Positions 35,866 through 43,809 of a DNA stretch of 64,000 nucleotides are shown in pieces. Origin of the DNA: JASGJS01 sp047601185 (GTDB lineage Bacteria; Pseudomonadota; Gammaproteobacteria; JAURND01). A program made the translations under genes and the position numbers. Numbering within the stretch: position 1 is the first letter of the stretch; each line of letters starts with the position of its first letter. The notes beneath the pieces are model-generated. The model was not told where the DNA came from. It searched no databases and saw only the letters and a list, made by a program, of their open reading frames with translations. Location: the NCBI GenBank assembly GCA_047601185.1, contig JASGJS010000001.1:930001-994000 (forward strand), written 5' to 3'.

Positions 35866-36150
35866 AGAGCTGTTTCCTTAATGACTGCTGATATTTTAGG
35901 TTCTGCGGAGATCTGAATGGCGAGCTGTTTCCTTAATGACTGCTGATATTTTAGGTTCTACGGAGATCTGAATGGCGAGCTGTTTCCTTAATGACTGCTG
36001 ATATTTTAGGTTCTACGAAGATCTGAATGGCGAGCTGTTTCCTTAATGACTGCTGATATTTTAGGTTCTACGAAGATCTGAATGGCGAGCTGTTTCCTTA
36101 ATGACTGCTGATATTTTAGGTTCTACGAAGATCTGAATGGCGAGCTGTTT
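35866..36150. repeat. Tandem array of a 55-bp unit (five copies)
   Basis: Units begin near 35866, 35921, 35976, 36031 and 36086, nearly identical; a sixth start at 36141 runs into R1 copy f. The unit contains GAGCTGTTTCCTTAATGAC and ends GATCTGAATGG. Its edge resembles the outer flank of extended R1 copies (e.g. reverse complement of 2900-2925), so the array appears to have grown out of an R1 border. There are no unique spacers, so it is not a CRISPR. Confidence 0.9.
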
Positions 36151-36197
36151 CCTTCTCCCCTTGTGGGAGAAGGTGCCCGAATAGGGCGGATGAGGGG
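36151..36197 (+). repeat. R1 palindromic repeat, copy f
   Basis: CCTTCTCCCC / GGGAGAAGG, GTGCCCGAATAGGGCGGATGAGGGG; abuts the 55-bp tandem array and ends 9 bp from the dapA stop codon. Confidence 0.85.
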
Positions 36198-36205
36198 TAA
36201 AACAA

Positions 36206-37081
36206 TTATAATAACCCAGCAGTTGTCAAACAATCCCGAATTTTACCCTGATGCTGCTCTGCCAGCGGTGTCAACGGCAAACGAATCCCCGCCGGGATTT
36301 TGCCCATCTGCTGCAAAGCCCACTTCACTGGAATGGGGTTGGTTTCGATCCCTTGTAGCTTATGAAAGGCTGCAAGACGATCATTAAGTGTTTGCGCTTG
36401 CTCAATATCTCCTGCTAGAGCTGCTGTACACAAATCATGCATCAACCCCGGTGCAATATTGGCAGTGACGGAAATAACCCCTCTGGCGCCATGTAGCATA
36501 TAGTCCATACAAGTCGCATCATCACCGCTGTAGACATCCAATGTATGATCCGCAAATGCCATAATCTCTTCCAAGCGCTGCATTTGACCGCCGGCTTCTT
36601 TAATTCCGACAATATTAGGCAACGTCATCAATCGCGCTAAGGTTTCGGGTTTTAAGTCACAGCCGGTGCGCGAGGGCACGTTATAAAGAATTTGAGGGAT
36701 GGGCACAGCTGCAGCAATGGCTTTAAAGTGTTGATAGAGCCCTTCTTGTGTGGGTTTATTATAGTAGGGTGTAACTAATAGGCAGGCATCCGCCCCTAAT
36801 TCCATCGCATGGCGGGTGCGTTCTATCGTAGATTCTGTACAGTTGGTGCCAGTGCCAACAATTAACGGCACTCGCCCTGCAATTTGGGTGTGAGATTGTT
36901 CGATCAGAAGTTTACGTTCAGCCGCATTTAAAGTGGGAGATTCGCCGGTGGTGCCGAGAATGACGATCCCATTGGTGCCTTCAGTAATGTGCCATTCAAT
37001 GAGCGCATTCAGGGCATCGATAGCAATCACGCCATCCGTTTCCATGGGGGTGACGAGAGCAACAAGACTACCGTGAAACAT
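36206..37081 (-). CDS. dapA: 4-hydroxy-tetrahydrodipicolinate synthase
   Basis: Condenses aspartate semialdehyde and pyruvate in the lysine/diaminopimelate pathway. 291 residues, standard. GTTGESPTL at about 45 and YNVPSRTG near 130 (catalytic Tyr) are present; the Schiff-base Lys is in VGIKEAGG near 160. In gammaproteobacteria dapA, bamC and purC are neighbours; here a tRNA gene and a small lipoprotein gene lie between, and dapA is inverted. Confidence 0.96.
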   Translation of the reverse strand: MFHGSLVALVTPMETDGVIAIDALNALIEWHITEGTNGIVILGTTGESPTLNAAERKLLIEQSHTQIAGRVPLIVGTGTNCTESTIERTRHAMELGADACLLVTPYYNKPTQEGLYQHFKAIAAAVPIPQILYNVPSRTGCDLKPETLARLMTLPNIVGIKEAGGQMQRLEEIMAFADHTLDVYSGDDATCMDYMLHGARGVISVTANIAPGLMHDLCTAALAGDIEQAQTLNDRLAAFHKLQGIETNPIPVKWALQQMGKIPAGIRLPLTPLAEQHQGKIRDCLTTAGLL

Positions 37082-37098
37082 TGACGTTCCTCATGTGA

Positions 37099-37175
37099 TG
37101 GCGCGCCCAGAGAGATTCGAACTCCCGACCACCTGGTTCGAAGCCAGGTACTCTATCCAGCTGAGCTATGGGCGC
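37099..37175 (-). tRNA. tRNA-Arg (anticodon UCG)
   Basis: 77-nt cloverleaf read on the minus strand: acceptor GCGCCCA/TGGGCGC, D-loop AGCTCAGCTGGATAGAG, anticodon stem CCTGG/CCAGG around CTTCGAA (anticodon TCG), T-loop GTTCGAATC, encoded CCA end. An R4 hairpin element lies just upstream (5'). Confidence 0.92.
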
Positions 37176-37209
37176 TTGATGGTGAAAGCTTCCTGATAAG
37201 CACGTCCAT

Positions 37210-37309
37210 CTTTTGCCAATTTTGGTGGGAAAAGCGTTTTCGAAATGCTCACATACTAGCTGTATGCTCCGCTTTCGGAAACGCTTTTCGCACCAAACTT
37301 GGCTAAAAG
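37210..37309 (-). repeat. R4 hairpin element, copy 1, directly 5' of tRNA-Arg
   Basis: Arms at 37210-37256 and 37262-37309 pair along almost 47 bp around a 5-nt tip. On the minus strand the tip reads GAGCATAC-AGCTA-GTATGTGAGC. The same tip and the same base (CTTTTAG ... CAAAAGATG) occur at 39429-39528, while the middle of the arms differs between the copies but stays paired. Confidence 0.82.
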
Positions 37310-37522
37310 CTGAACGCTTGAGGTTGGGATGGCTTGGTAGTTTCTAATGGGGTGCCTTTCCCAGCTGCATAGCTTACCCATTGCACAGCTTCCACGCTAC
37401 GCAGCTTTCCAACTGCACAGTTCCCAACCTGCTACTTTCCAAATAAATTACCTTGCACGGTAAGTTTTTTTAATAATACAATAACACCCTGCTGCAAGTC
37501 ATCTTTTTTAAGGAGAATCTCT

Positions 37523-37804
37523 ATGCGATATGGAAAGCAAATAGGGCTCAGTATAATCATGGGCCTAAGTTGTGTGGCTTGTACTTATATTCCGCCGGGC
37601 GATGAAGAGCCGCCAGAATTACCTGCACAATCCGCCGACCCTTTGCACTGTGAAAATATGGGGACATGTACGGTGGCTGTGCCAGAATCTCATGAGATTC
37701 TGAAAAGAGGCCCTAATCCGAACGGGGATACTTATGATGATGTAGATGACAGTGCCCCGGCAAAAGTGCCAGTGGGACTGCAAAAAGGTTCTGGCAATTA
37801 TTAG
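37523..37804 (+). CDS. Small putative lipoprotein
   Basis: Protein of 93 residues with a lipoprotein-like signal (SCVACTYIPPGDEEP; lipobox Cys near residue 20). The mature part is Pro/Asp-rich with two Cys (HCENMGTC) and probably disordered. AAGGAGAA precedes the ATG. It lies 62 bp before bamC, each with its own ribosome site, so cotranscription is likely. No family recognised. Confidence 0.65.
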   Translation: MRYGKQIGLSIIMGLSCVACTYIPPGDEEPPELPAQSADPLHCENMGTCTVAVPESHEILKRGPNPNGDTYDDVDDSAPAKVPVGLQKGSGNY

Positions 37805-37866
37805 GTTGTTCCGGAACCATAACAATTCCGGAAGATCCAATCATTAACTTTTAGGAGATTAACGAG

Positions 37867-38481
37867 ATGCAATATGGGAAATTAGCTGCTCTTATAACGG
37901 TGATGACGAGCTTAACGGCTTGCACTATTTTGGAACCAGATCGAGCGCCGGTGGTGGCAACTGGCCCAACACCCGTTGAGACTGCCGTCAAGCCTGCTAA
38001 AGTAGAATCCGAAGGCACGGCGACCAATTTTATTAAACAAGTTAATCAACAGAATGTTACAACTGCTGCTCAAGCAGATGGAACAGTCGTCACTACCGTC
38101 CCTGCAGCAGTTACCACCCCAGTTGTTGCGCCTACCCCCGTTCAAGCAGCGCCAAAGCCTGTTGTACAGCCGGTTGCACCTAGCACAGTGAGACAAGTGG
38201 GAGGTGGAAAATTATCCCTCAATTTAAATTACAACCAGGCTTGGTCACAAGTCGGTAAAGTATTGCCGGCAGCGGGTTATCAAATTATGTCGACTGACAG
38301 TGCAATGGGCAACTATTCCATTATGGATACCACTAAAAGCGGCGGCATTATCAAGCGCGATACCCCCGTTTATATGGTTCACTTAGAAAAACAAGGTGAC
38401 AATAATACCTTAGTGACGGTATCTTCGAGTAATAATCAACCCGTCGATCAGATTTATTCGACGTTAAGAGGTAAGTTATAG
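37867..38481 (+). CDS. bamC: BamC-like outer membrane assembly lipoprotein
   Basis: Lipoprotein of 204 residues (LTACTILEP; lipobox Cys near 19). A Pro/Val/Thr-rich linker to about 105 is followed by a domain with the BamC helix-grip pattern (NYNQAWSQVGKVLPAAGYQI, then GNYSIMD and LVTVSSS). BamC is an accessory subunit of the BAM complex that inserts outer membrane proteins. Position between dapA and purC, as in E. coli, supports the call; only one of the two helix-grip domains of E. coli BamC seems present. Confidence 0.75.
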   Translation: MQYGKLAALITVMTSLTACTILEPDRAPVVATGPTPVETAVKPAKVESEGTATNFIKQVNQQNVTTAAQADGTVVTTVPAAVTTPVVAPTPVQAAPKPVVQPVAPSTVRQVGGGKLSLNLNYNQAWSQVGKVLPAAGYQIMSTDSAMGNYSIMDTTKSGGIIKRDTPVYMVHLEKQGDNNTLVTVSSSNNQPVDQIYSTLRGKL

Positions 38482-38489
38482 GAAAAAGC

Positions 38490-38658
38490 AGCGGGCTAGC
38501 AGCCCGCGCTCCCAAGTTTTGCGCCTTTCATGGTAAAGCGCCAACAGATGGTTCCTGCCTTCTTAAGCTTTGAGATTCAATAAAGAACCTTAATGTTTGA
38601 GATTGCTTTAACTTGAATGAGGCTCGAGCCTGGTGGGAGCGCGGGCTGCTAGCCCGCT
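38490..38658. repeat. R2 repeat, complete copy
   Basis: Full R2 between bamC and purC, orientation with AAGTTTTGCGCC at the left; right end GCGGGCTGCTAGCCCGC is 22 bp before the purC ATG. Confidence 0.9.
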
Positions 38659-38680
38659 ACTTTTAAAAGACATAAAAAAT

Positions 38681-39394
38681 ATGACAAAGACTGAATTAAT
38701 TTATAAAGGTAAGGCAAAATCGCTATACCGTACCGAAGATCCCACTGAACTCATTATGGAGTTTCGAGACGACACCAGCGCATTCGATGGCATTAAAACC
38801 GCCCAACTCGCTCGCAAAGGCAAAGTGAACAACCACTTTAACGCTTTCATCATGCAAAAGTTAGAAGCCGCCGGCATTAACACGCAATTCAAGCAAGTTT
38901 TATCAGACAACACCTCTTTAGTGAAACATCTGAAGATGATCCCGGTAGAATGCGTGGTGCGCAATATTGCAGCGGGACATCTATGCAGTAGGTTAGGCAT
39001 CCCTGAAGGTCAAGAATTAACCCCCCCTACCTTTGAATTTTTTTTAAAAAATGATGCCTTACACGATCCAATGATCAACAGTTCATTGATCGAGACCTTT
39101 GGCTGGGCCACCCCAGAAGAAGTCGCCCAATTAAAGCAGCTCACCCACCAAGTGAATGCCGTTTTACACCCATTATTTTTCCAAGCGGGTTTATTATTGG
39201 TGGATTTTAAGTTAGAGTTTGGTCGTTATCAGGGTCAACTGGTGTTAGGCGATGAATTTACCCCAGATGGCTGTCGGATTTGGGATAGCACCACCCGACG
39301 CAAATTAGATAAAGATCGATTTCGCAAAGATTTAGGCGATGTCATTGAGGCGTATGAAGAAGTGGCAGAACGTTTAGGAGTGGAAATTCTTTAG
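38681..39394 (+). CDS. purC: Phosphoribosylaminoimidazole-succinocarboxamide synthase
   Basis: Joins aspartate to CAIR in purine synthesis. From the ATG at 38681 it has 237 residues, normal for PurC. YKGKAKSLY at the start, VECVVRN in the middle, DFKLEFG and LGDEFTPDGCRIWD near the end are signatures. A longer reading starting at 38633 would take its first residues from the R2 repeat and is not accepted. Confidence 0.96.
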   Translation: MTKTELIYKGKAKSLYRTEDPTELIMEFRDDTSAFDGIKTAQLARKGKVNNHFNAFIMQKLEAAGINTQFKQVLSDNTSLVKHLKMIPVECVVRNIAAGHLCSRLGIPEGQELTPPTFEFFLKNDALHDPMINSSLIETFGWATPEEVAQLKQLTHQVNAVLHPLFFQAGLLLVDFKLEFGRYQGQLVLGDEFTPDGCRIWDSTTRRKLDKDRFRKDLGDVIEAYEEVAERLGVEIL

Positions 39395-39428
39395 AAAGCA
39401 CGAATTATCCACTTCTTCAAGCGGTCAG

Positions 39429-39528
39429 CTTTTAGGGGATTTCGGTGAAAAAAAGGTCTGAGAAAGCGGAGCATACACGTAGTATGTGAGCATTTCGAAG
39501 ACATTTTTTCCGCCGAAATCGCCAAAAG
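39429..39528 (+). repeat. R4 hairpin element, copy 2, directly 5' of tRNA-Ser
   Basis: Arms 39429-39476 and 39482-39528 around the tip GAGCATAC-ACGTA-GTATGTGAGC. Both ends and the tip match copy 1; the middle of the left arm (GGGGATTTCGGTGAAAAAAA) is unlike copy 1 (CCAAGTTTGGTGCGAAAAGC) but has its own partner in the right arm. Confidence 0.82.
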
Positions 39529-39563
39529 ATGGCCGTGTCTATCCAGGAAGCTGTTATTATAAA

Positions 39564-39654
<91 letters not shown>

Positions 39655-39674
39655 ATTTTTAAAACGAAAAAACT

Positions 39675-40700
39675 ATGAAATCACTCAGTAAGCTTAAAGC
39701 AGAACCTGGATTGTGGCTCACGGATCTTCCTGTCCCTGAAATCGGCCCTAATGATGTGCTGATTAAAATTAAGAAAACCGCGATTTGTGGCACCGATGTG
39801 CATATCTATAATTGGGATGCTTGGGCTCAATCTCGAGTTCCGGTCCCTTTAACCATTGGCCATGAGTTTATGGGTGAAATTGCGGCCATTGGCAGTGAGG
39901 TGAAAGGGTTAAAAATAGGGGACAGGGTGTCGGGTGAAGGGCATTTAACCTGTGGGCATTGCCGACAATGTCGAGCGGGGAAAAGGCATTTATGCCGTAA
40001 TACCCGCGGGATTGGCTATGATTGCACCGGCTGTTTTGCAGAATATTTGGCCTTTCCTGCCGTCAACGTCTTTGTTTTGCCAGACAATGTTTCTGATGAT
40101 ACAGGCGCTTTTTTAGATCCTTTGGGAAATGCTGCGCATACCGCTTTATCTTTTGATTTGGTGGGCGAAGATGTGTTGATCACGGGTGCTGGTCCGGTCG
40201 GTTTAATGGCCGCCGCCATTGCCAAACACGTGGGTGCGCGCCATGTGGTCATTTCCGATGTGAATGATTATCGATTGGAATTGGCGCAAAAAATGGGCGC
40301 CACCCGCACCGTAAACGTAACGCGTGAAACCTTTCCAGCCGTCATGCACGAATTAGGCATGCAAGAAGGATTTGATGTCGGATTTGAAATGTCCGGCAAT
40401 GGGCAGGCGCTAAACGATTTATTAGCCGTGATGAATCATGGCGGGCACGTGGCTTTGTTAGGCATTCCACCCGATAAAATTGCCATTGATTGGAATCAAG
40501 TGATTTTTAAAGGCCTTATCTTAAAAGGAATTTACGGGCGTGAAATGTTTGAAACTTGGTATAAAATGGTCAGCATGTTGCAAAGCGGCTTAGATGTTGC
40601 TAATGTGGTGACCCATCATTATCCCTTTACCGACTTTGAGAAAGCTTTTGCAGCCATGCGTTCTGAAAAATCTGGCAAAGTCATTTTACATTGGGAATAA
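39675..40700 (+). CDS. tdh: L-threonine 3-dehydrogenase
   Basis: Zinc- and NAD-dependent enzyme oxidising threonine to 2-amino-3-ketobutyrate. 341 residues, standard for Tdh. Catalytic zinc ligands in CGTDVHIYNWD and GHEFMGE; structural zinc Cys in CGHCRQCRAGKRHLC; NAD fold GAGPVGLMAA; late PPDKIAIDWNQVIFKG is Tdh-like. The usual partner kbl is not adjacent. It starts 22 bp after the tRNA-Ser gene. Confidence 0.95.
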   Translation: MKSLSKLKAEPGLWLTDLPVPEIGPNDVLIKIKKTAICGTDVHIYNWDAWAQSRVPVPLTIGHEFMGEIAAIGSEVKGLKIGDRVSGEGHLTCGHCRQCRAGKRHLCRNTRGIGYDCTGCFAEYLAFPAVNVFVLPDNVSDDTGAFLDPLGNAAHTALSFDLVGEDVLITGAGPVGLMAAAIAKHVGARHVVISDVNDYRLELAQKMGATRTVNVTRETFPAVMHELGMQEGFDVGFEMSGNGQALNDLLAVMNHGGHVALLGIPPDKIAIDWNQVIFKGLILKGIYGREMFETWYKMVSMLQSGLDVANVVTHHYPFTDFEKAFAAMRSEKSGKVILHWE

Positions 40701-40790
40701 AGTATGATAGATGTATACCGTGTTTTGCCAGTGGGGTTGCCATCCCTTTATTTTTATTGTTTCTAACCATAATCCAACAAGGAGATTTTT

Positions 40791-41321
40791 ATGCGTATTT
40801 TAGTACCCTTTTTAGCTGCTACGATGCTAGCCTTAGTCGGCTGCCAAAAGCACGATGATACCATGGACAACAGCGGCTCAAGCAGCATGGATAACTCCAC
40901 TGCCATTAGCACCGAAGTGAGCAATGCCTCGGGTGACATTCAGACCTCTGCATCCGTTGAAGGAACCCCTTCTGATTCATCTTTAGACAATTCTGCCATG
41001 CCATCAGATACCTCCAGCATGCCTTCGGATGCCACGACTCCAAGTGATATGGGCACCAGCGCTTCTGATGACGGTTCAATGTCTGCACCCAGCGTTTCAG
41101 ATGATACCTCTGCGCCAACCTCCGTGTCTGATAACTCCGGGACAAGCACACCTTTGCCTTCCATGGATACCAGCACCCCCAGCACCAGCGCACCGGACAT
41201 GATGAGCTCTGATAGCACCTCTGCTTCCGATGGTATGACTAGCAGCAGTGATAACACCACAGTTGCTCCGGCTAATCCGACTGGAACCACCACTTCTTCA
41301 GATTCGTCAAGCCCAGAATAA
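40791..41321 (+). CDS. Ser/Thr/Asp-rich low-complexity lipoprotein
   Basis: Protein of 176 residues. Lipoprotein signal ending LALVGC (Cys near residue 18); the rest is about half Ser, Thr and Asp with repeating SDxxSxPS blocks and no predicted folded domain. Such extended acidic chains occur on surface lipoproteins. AAGGAG precedes the ATG. A rho-independent terminator follows. Confidence 0.65.
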   Translation: MRILVPFLAATMLALVGCQKHDDTMDNSGSSSMDNSTAISTEVSNASGDIQTSASVEGTPSDSSLDNSAMPSDTSSMPSDATTPSDMGTSASDDGSMSAPSVSDDTSAPTSVSDNSGTSTPLPSMDTSTPSTSAPDMMSSDSTSASDGMTSSSDNTTVAPANPTGTTTSSDSSSPE

Positions 41322-41330
41322 AAATGGCAA

Positions 41331-41361
41331 AACTTCGGTTGATTTCAGCCGAAGTTTTTCT
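41331..41361 (+). terminator. Rho-independent terminator
   Basis: AAACTTCGGTTG and its complement AGCCGAAGTTT pair around ATTTC and are followed by TTTTTC. It lies 10 bp after the Ser-rich lipoprotein stop. Confidence 0.85.
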
Positions 41362-41378
41362 TGCCACACGGTGAACTT

Positions 41379-41912
41379 ATGCGTCGATTATTGATTTGTT
41401 TAGTGCCTCTCATCCTCACAGGCTGCGCCACAGTGTCGCCTCAAAAATTGGGGATTTCAAAGCAACAGTGGGAAAGTTATAGCCAAGCACAGCAAGATGC
41501 TATTTTAAAAGGCTATGCACAAGCCAAAAATAATCGTATGCGCTCAGGTTCCGATCAGACAGATGCCACGCTAACGGTGGCGATCCGTAATGGTAAGATG
41601 TTAATGCCACCGTTCACGCAATTGGCCAGCTATCAACCGGTTGAGTTTGATATCAGCGCTGGGCAGTGTAATCGCAAGATCACCGTGGCCAGCTCAGAAG
41701 ATCCTAAACAAAAAACCCGTTTAATAGTTTGTTTCCGCGATAATGTCTTATATTTAGACCCAAGCCCTTATGATCCAGCCAAAGCCGATGGGTCATTAAA
41801 AATGCCTTATATGCCGACTTGGCAGCGCGGTTTTACCTATCCCAAAGTCAGCAGCACGGGCTATGCTAAACTGACGGATGTCGATATTTCTGTGCAGTCG
41901 CAACAGGATTAA
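41379..41912 (+). CDS. Putative lipoprotein, unknown function
   Basis: Protein of 177 residues with lipoprotein signal LILTGCATV (Cys near residue 15). LGISKQQWESYSQAQQDAILKGY is a helical motif I associate with small Legionellales lipoproteins; the remainder looks beta-rich with two Cys (GQCNRKI, IVCFRD). The ATG at 41379 follows GGTGAA; a TTG at 41361 is inside the terminator region and less likely. It ends just before tsaB (3 bp). Confidence 0.65.
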   Translation: MRRLLICLVPLILTGCATVSPQKLGISKQQWESYSQAQQDAILKGYAQAKNNRMRSGSDQTDATLTVAIRNGKMLMPPFTQLASYQPVEFDISAGQCNRKITVASSEDPKQKTRLIVCFRDNVLYLDPSPYDPAKADGSLKMPYMPTWQRGFTYPKVSSTGYAKLTDVDISVQSQQD

Positions 41913-41915
41913 CCT

Positions 41916-42590
41916 TTGACTCAAACACTGTTAGCCATTGAAACGGCTACGGATGCCTGTTCTGTCGCCTTGAGCGATGGTTCTTCTATCACCATGGATT
42001 TTCGTCTGGCGCCTCGTCAGCACGCCACGCTATTACTGCCCATGATACAAGGGCTGCTGGCCGAAGCGGGAAAAACACTCACTCAACTCGATGCTATTGC
42101 GTTTTCGCGTGGTCCCGGCAGTTTTACCGGTATCAGGCTAGCGGCGAGCATCGTGCAAGGGTTGGCTTTTGGTGCAGACTTACCGGTGATTCCGGTTCCC
42201 ACCTTACAAGTATTAGCCCAGGGCGGTATTCGAGAGCTAGGCTTATCACAAATCTTAAGCCTTTTAGATGCCCAAGTTGGGCAGCTCTATTGGGGATTAT
42301 ATCAGGCGGATGCAAAGGGTTTAGCTGAGCCCATCGTTTTGGAACAACGCACCACACCCGACGCCCTCACCCTCCCGCCAGGCCATTGGACTATACTCGG
42401 GAATGGCTGGGAAAAACACACCGCTCAGTTACCCCATGAAATGGCGCTTTTACCCAAACACCTTTACCATCCTCAAGCCTATGATGTGGCGCTTTTGGGG
42501 ATCAAATTGCTGAAATCTGGGCAATACTATCCAGCAGAAAGCGCCATACCTGAATATTTATACGGCGCGGATACCTGGAAAAAAATGTAG
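41916..42590 (+). CDS. tsaB: tRNA threonylcarbamoyladenosine biosynthesis protein TsaB
   Basis: Partner of TsaD in making t6A37 on ANN-reading tRNAs. 224 residues, actin-like ATPase fold: LLAIETATDACSVAL at the start, FSRGPGSFTGIRLAASIVQGL near 60-80, and a C-terminal EYLYGADTWKK. The start codon is TTG, 3 bp after the upstream lipoprotein stop. R2 sequences begin 15 bp downstream. Confidence 0.93.
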   Translation: MTQTLLAIETATDACSVALSDGSSITMDFRLAPRQHATLLLPMIQGLLAEAGKTLTQLDAIAFSRGPGSFTGIRLAASIVQGLAFGADLPVIPVPTLQVLAQGGIRELGLSQILSLLDAQVGQLYWGLYQADAKGLAEPIVLEQRTTPDALTLPPGHWTILGNGWEKHTAQLPHEMALLPKHLYHPQAYDVALLGIKLLKSGQYYPAESAIPEYLYGADTWKKM

Positions 42591-42604
42591 ATTTTTTGAT
42601 TTTT

Positions 42605-42773
42605 AGCGGGCTAGCAGCCCGCGCTCCCAGGCTCGAGCCTTTTACAAGTTAAAGCCACCGTCAAACCTCAAAGTTCTCTTCATTTAAATGAACGTTTAAG
42701 GAAGCAGAAAGCGCATTCTTGGCATTTTGTCATGAAAGGCGCAAGATTTGGGAGCGCGGGCAGCTTGCCCGCT
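42605..42773. repeat. R2 repeat, complete copy at head of tandem array
   Basis: Full R2; left hairpin of TAGCA type, right hairpin of the AGCTT type that is carried on through the following array. Confidence 0.9.
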
Positions 42774-43201
42774 GAAGCTTTATCATATTAAATCTTTTAG
42801 ATTTTGTTCTGGCAAGAATGTTTTATATGGCTTTTATGCCATAGAGGCTCGAGTGTGGGAGCGCGGGCAGCTTGCCCGCTGAAGCTTTACCATATTAAAT
42901 CTTTTAGATTTTGTTCTAGCAATAATGTTTTATATAGCTTTTATGCCATAGAGGCTCGAGTGTGGGAGCGCGGGCAGCTTGCCCGCTGAAGCTTTACCAT
43001 ATTAAATCTTTTAGATTTTGTTCTAGCAATAATGTTTTATATAGCTTTTATGCCATAGAGGCTCGAGTGTGGGAGCGCGGGCAGCTTGCCCGCTGAAGCT
43101 TTATCATATTAAATCTTTTAGATTTTGTTCTGGCAAAAAATGTTTTATATAGCTTGATGCCATAGAGGCTCGAGCCTGGGAGCGCGGGCTGCTAGCCCGC
43201 T
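42774..43201. repeat. Tandem array of four 107-bp units ending in the R2 hairpin
   Basis: Units 42774-42880, 42881-42987, 42988-43094 and 43095-43201 each start GAAGCTTTA, pass through AAATCTTTTAGATTTTG (itself a palindrome, AAATCTTTTAGATTT) and end with GGGAGCGCGGGCAGCTTGCCCGCT; the last has the TGCTAGC form. Each unit carries one strong GC hairpin. The array lies directly upstream of the PmrA box of icmV-dotA. Confidence 0.9.
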
Positions 43202-43226
43202 TAACAAGCCTTTTTATTAATCCCCC

Positions 43227-43270
43227 CTTAAGCTCTCCTTAATATTCCTTTAATGTTGACCGGTTACAAT
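43227..43270 (+). promoter_or_regulatory. Triple PmrA-type half-site and -10 of icmV-dotA
   Basis: Three half-sites with an 11-bp period: CTTAAGCTC (43227), CTTAATATT (43238), TTTAATGTT (43249). A -10 TACAAT starts at 43265, 16 bp after the third half-site start. The last two half-sites match the PmrA consensus almost perfectly. Confidence 0.8.
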
Positions 43271-43332
43271 AGGCGCATTGAATTGTAGTATATTGCCTAG
43301 GGTCTAGGCCGAATCGAATCAAGAGGTGTGCA

Positions 43333-43809
43333 GTGAAAAAAACGTTGAGCGGCATCGGAAAAGTGTTTTTTCCCTTCCGTAATTTTAAAGCCAATACCAA
43401 GCGTATGTTGGGTTGGGACCAGCTAAAAGGCAGCGCCAGCAATACCTACACGTCTGTCAGAGAAATTTGGAGCCGCAAAAAAAGCGCGCCGTCCCGAAAA
43501 GAAACTTTTACGGAAGCTGTCGCTCGATTAAAATTAACCGAACAAGACCTGATCGAGCGCCGCAAAAGCTTTTTCAAGACCAGTTTATTGTTCCTCGGCA
43601 TTGCTATTGCCTTATTTGTTTATACCATTTCGTTAGTGTTTTCTAAGCTCATTTTAGGTTCTTTTATTGGTCTAATCCTGGTCATTATGGCCCTCGCGTT
43701 AGCTTACCGCGATCACTTTTGGTACACCCAGATGAAACATCGCCGCTTAGGATTAAGCTTTAAAGATTGGTTTAATTATACTTTTGGGGAGACTCGTCAT
43801 GACAAGTAA
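43333..43809 (+). CDS. icmV: Dot/Icm protein IcmV
   Basis: Inner-membrane component of the Dot/Icm system, 158 residues (Legionella IcmV 151). A basic N-terminal region (KVFFPFRNFKANTKRMLGWDQL) precedes two membrane helices (about 78-98 and 102-121) and an aromatic tail (FKDWFNYTFGE). The start is GTG with AGAGG upstream. It overlaps dotA by 11 bp, the same icmV-dotA pair as in Legionella and Coxiella. icmW and icmX, usually divergent from it, are absent: tsaB and repeats lie there. Confidence 0.9.
   Translation: MKKTLSGIGKVFFPFRNFKANTKRMLGWDQLKGSASNTYTSVREIWSRKKSAPSRKETFTEAVARLKLTEQDLIERRKSFFKTSLLFLGIAIALFVYTISLVFSKLILGSFIGLILVIMALALAYRDHFWYTQMKHRRLGLSFKDWFNYTFGETRHDK

Noticed and set aside
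35866..36140. CRISPR-like tandem repeats
   Set aside because: The units are directly abutting with no unique spacers and no cas genes are nearby; it is a plain tandem array.
38633..38680. Longer N terminus for purC
   Set aside because: The extra residues (GARAASPL) are translated R2 repeat; the ATG at 38681 gives the normal PurC start.
42774..43201. CRISPR or coding tandem repeat
   Set aside because: Identical 107-bp units without spacers; short open frames in it (WERGQLAR) are by-products of the R2 hairpin.
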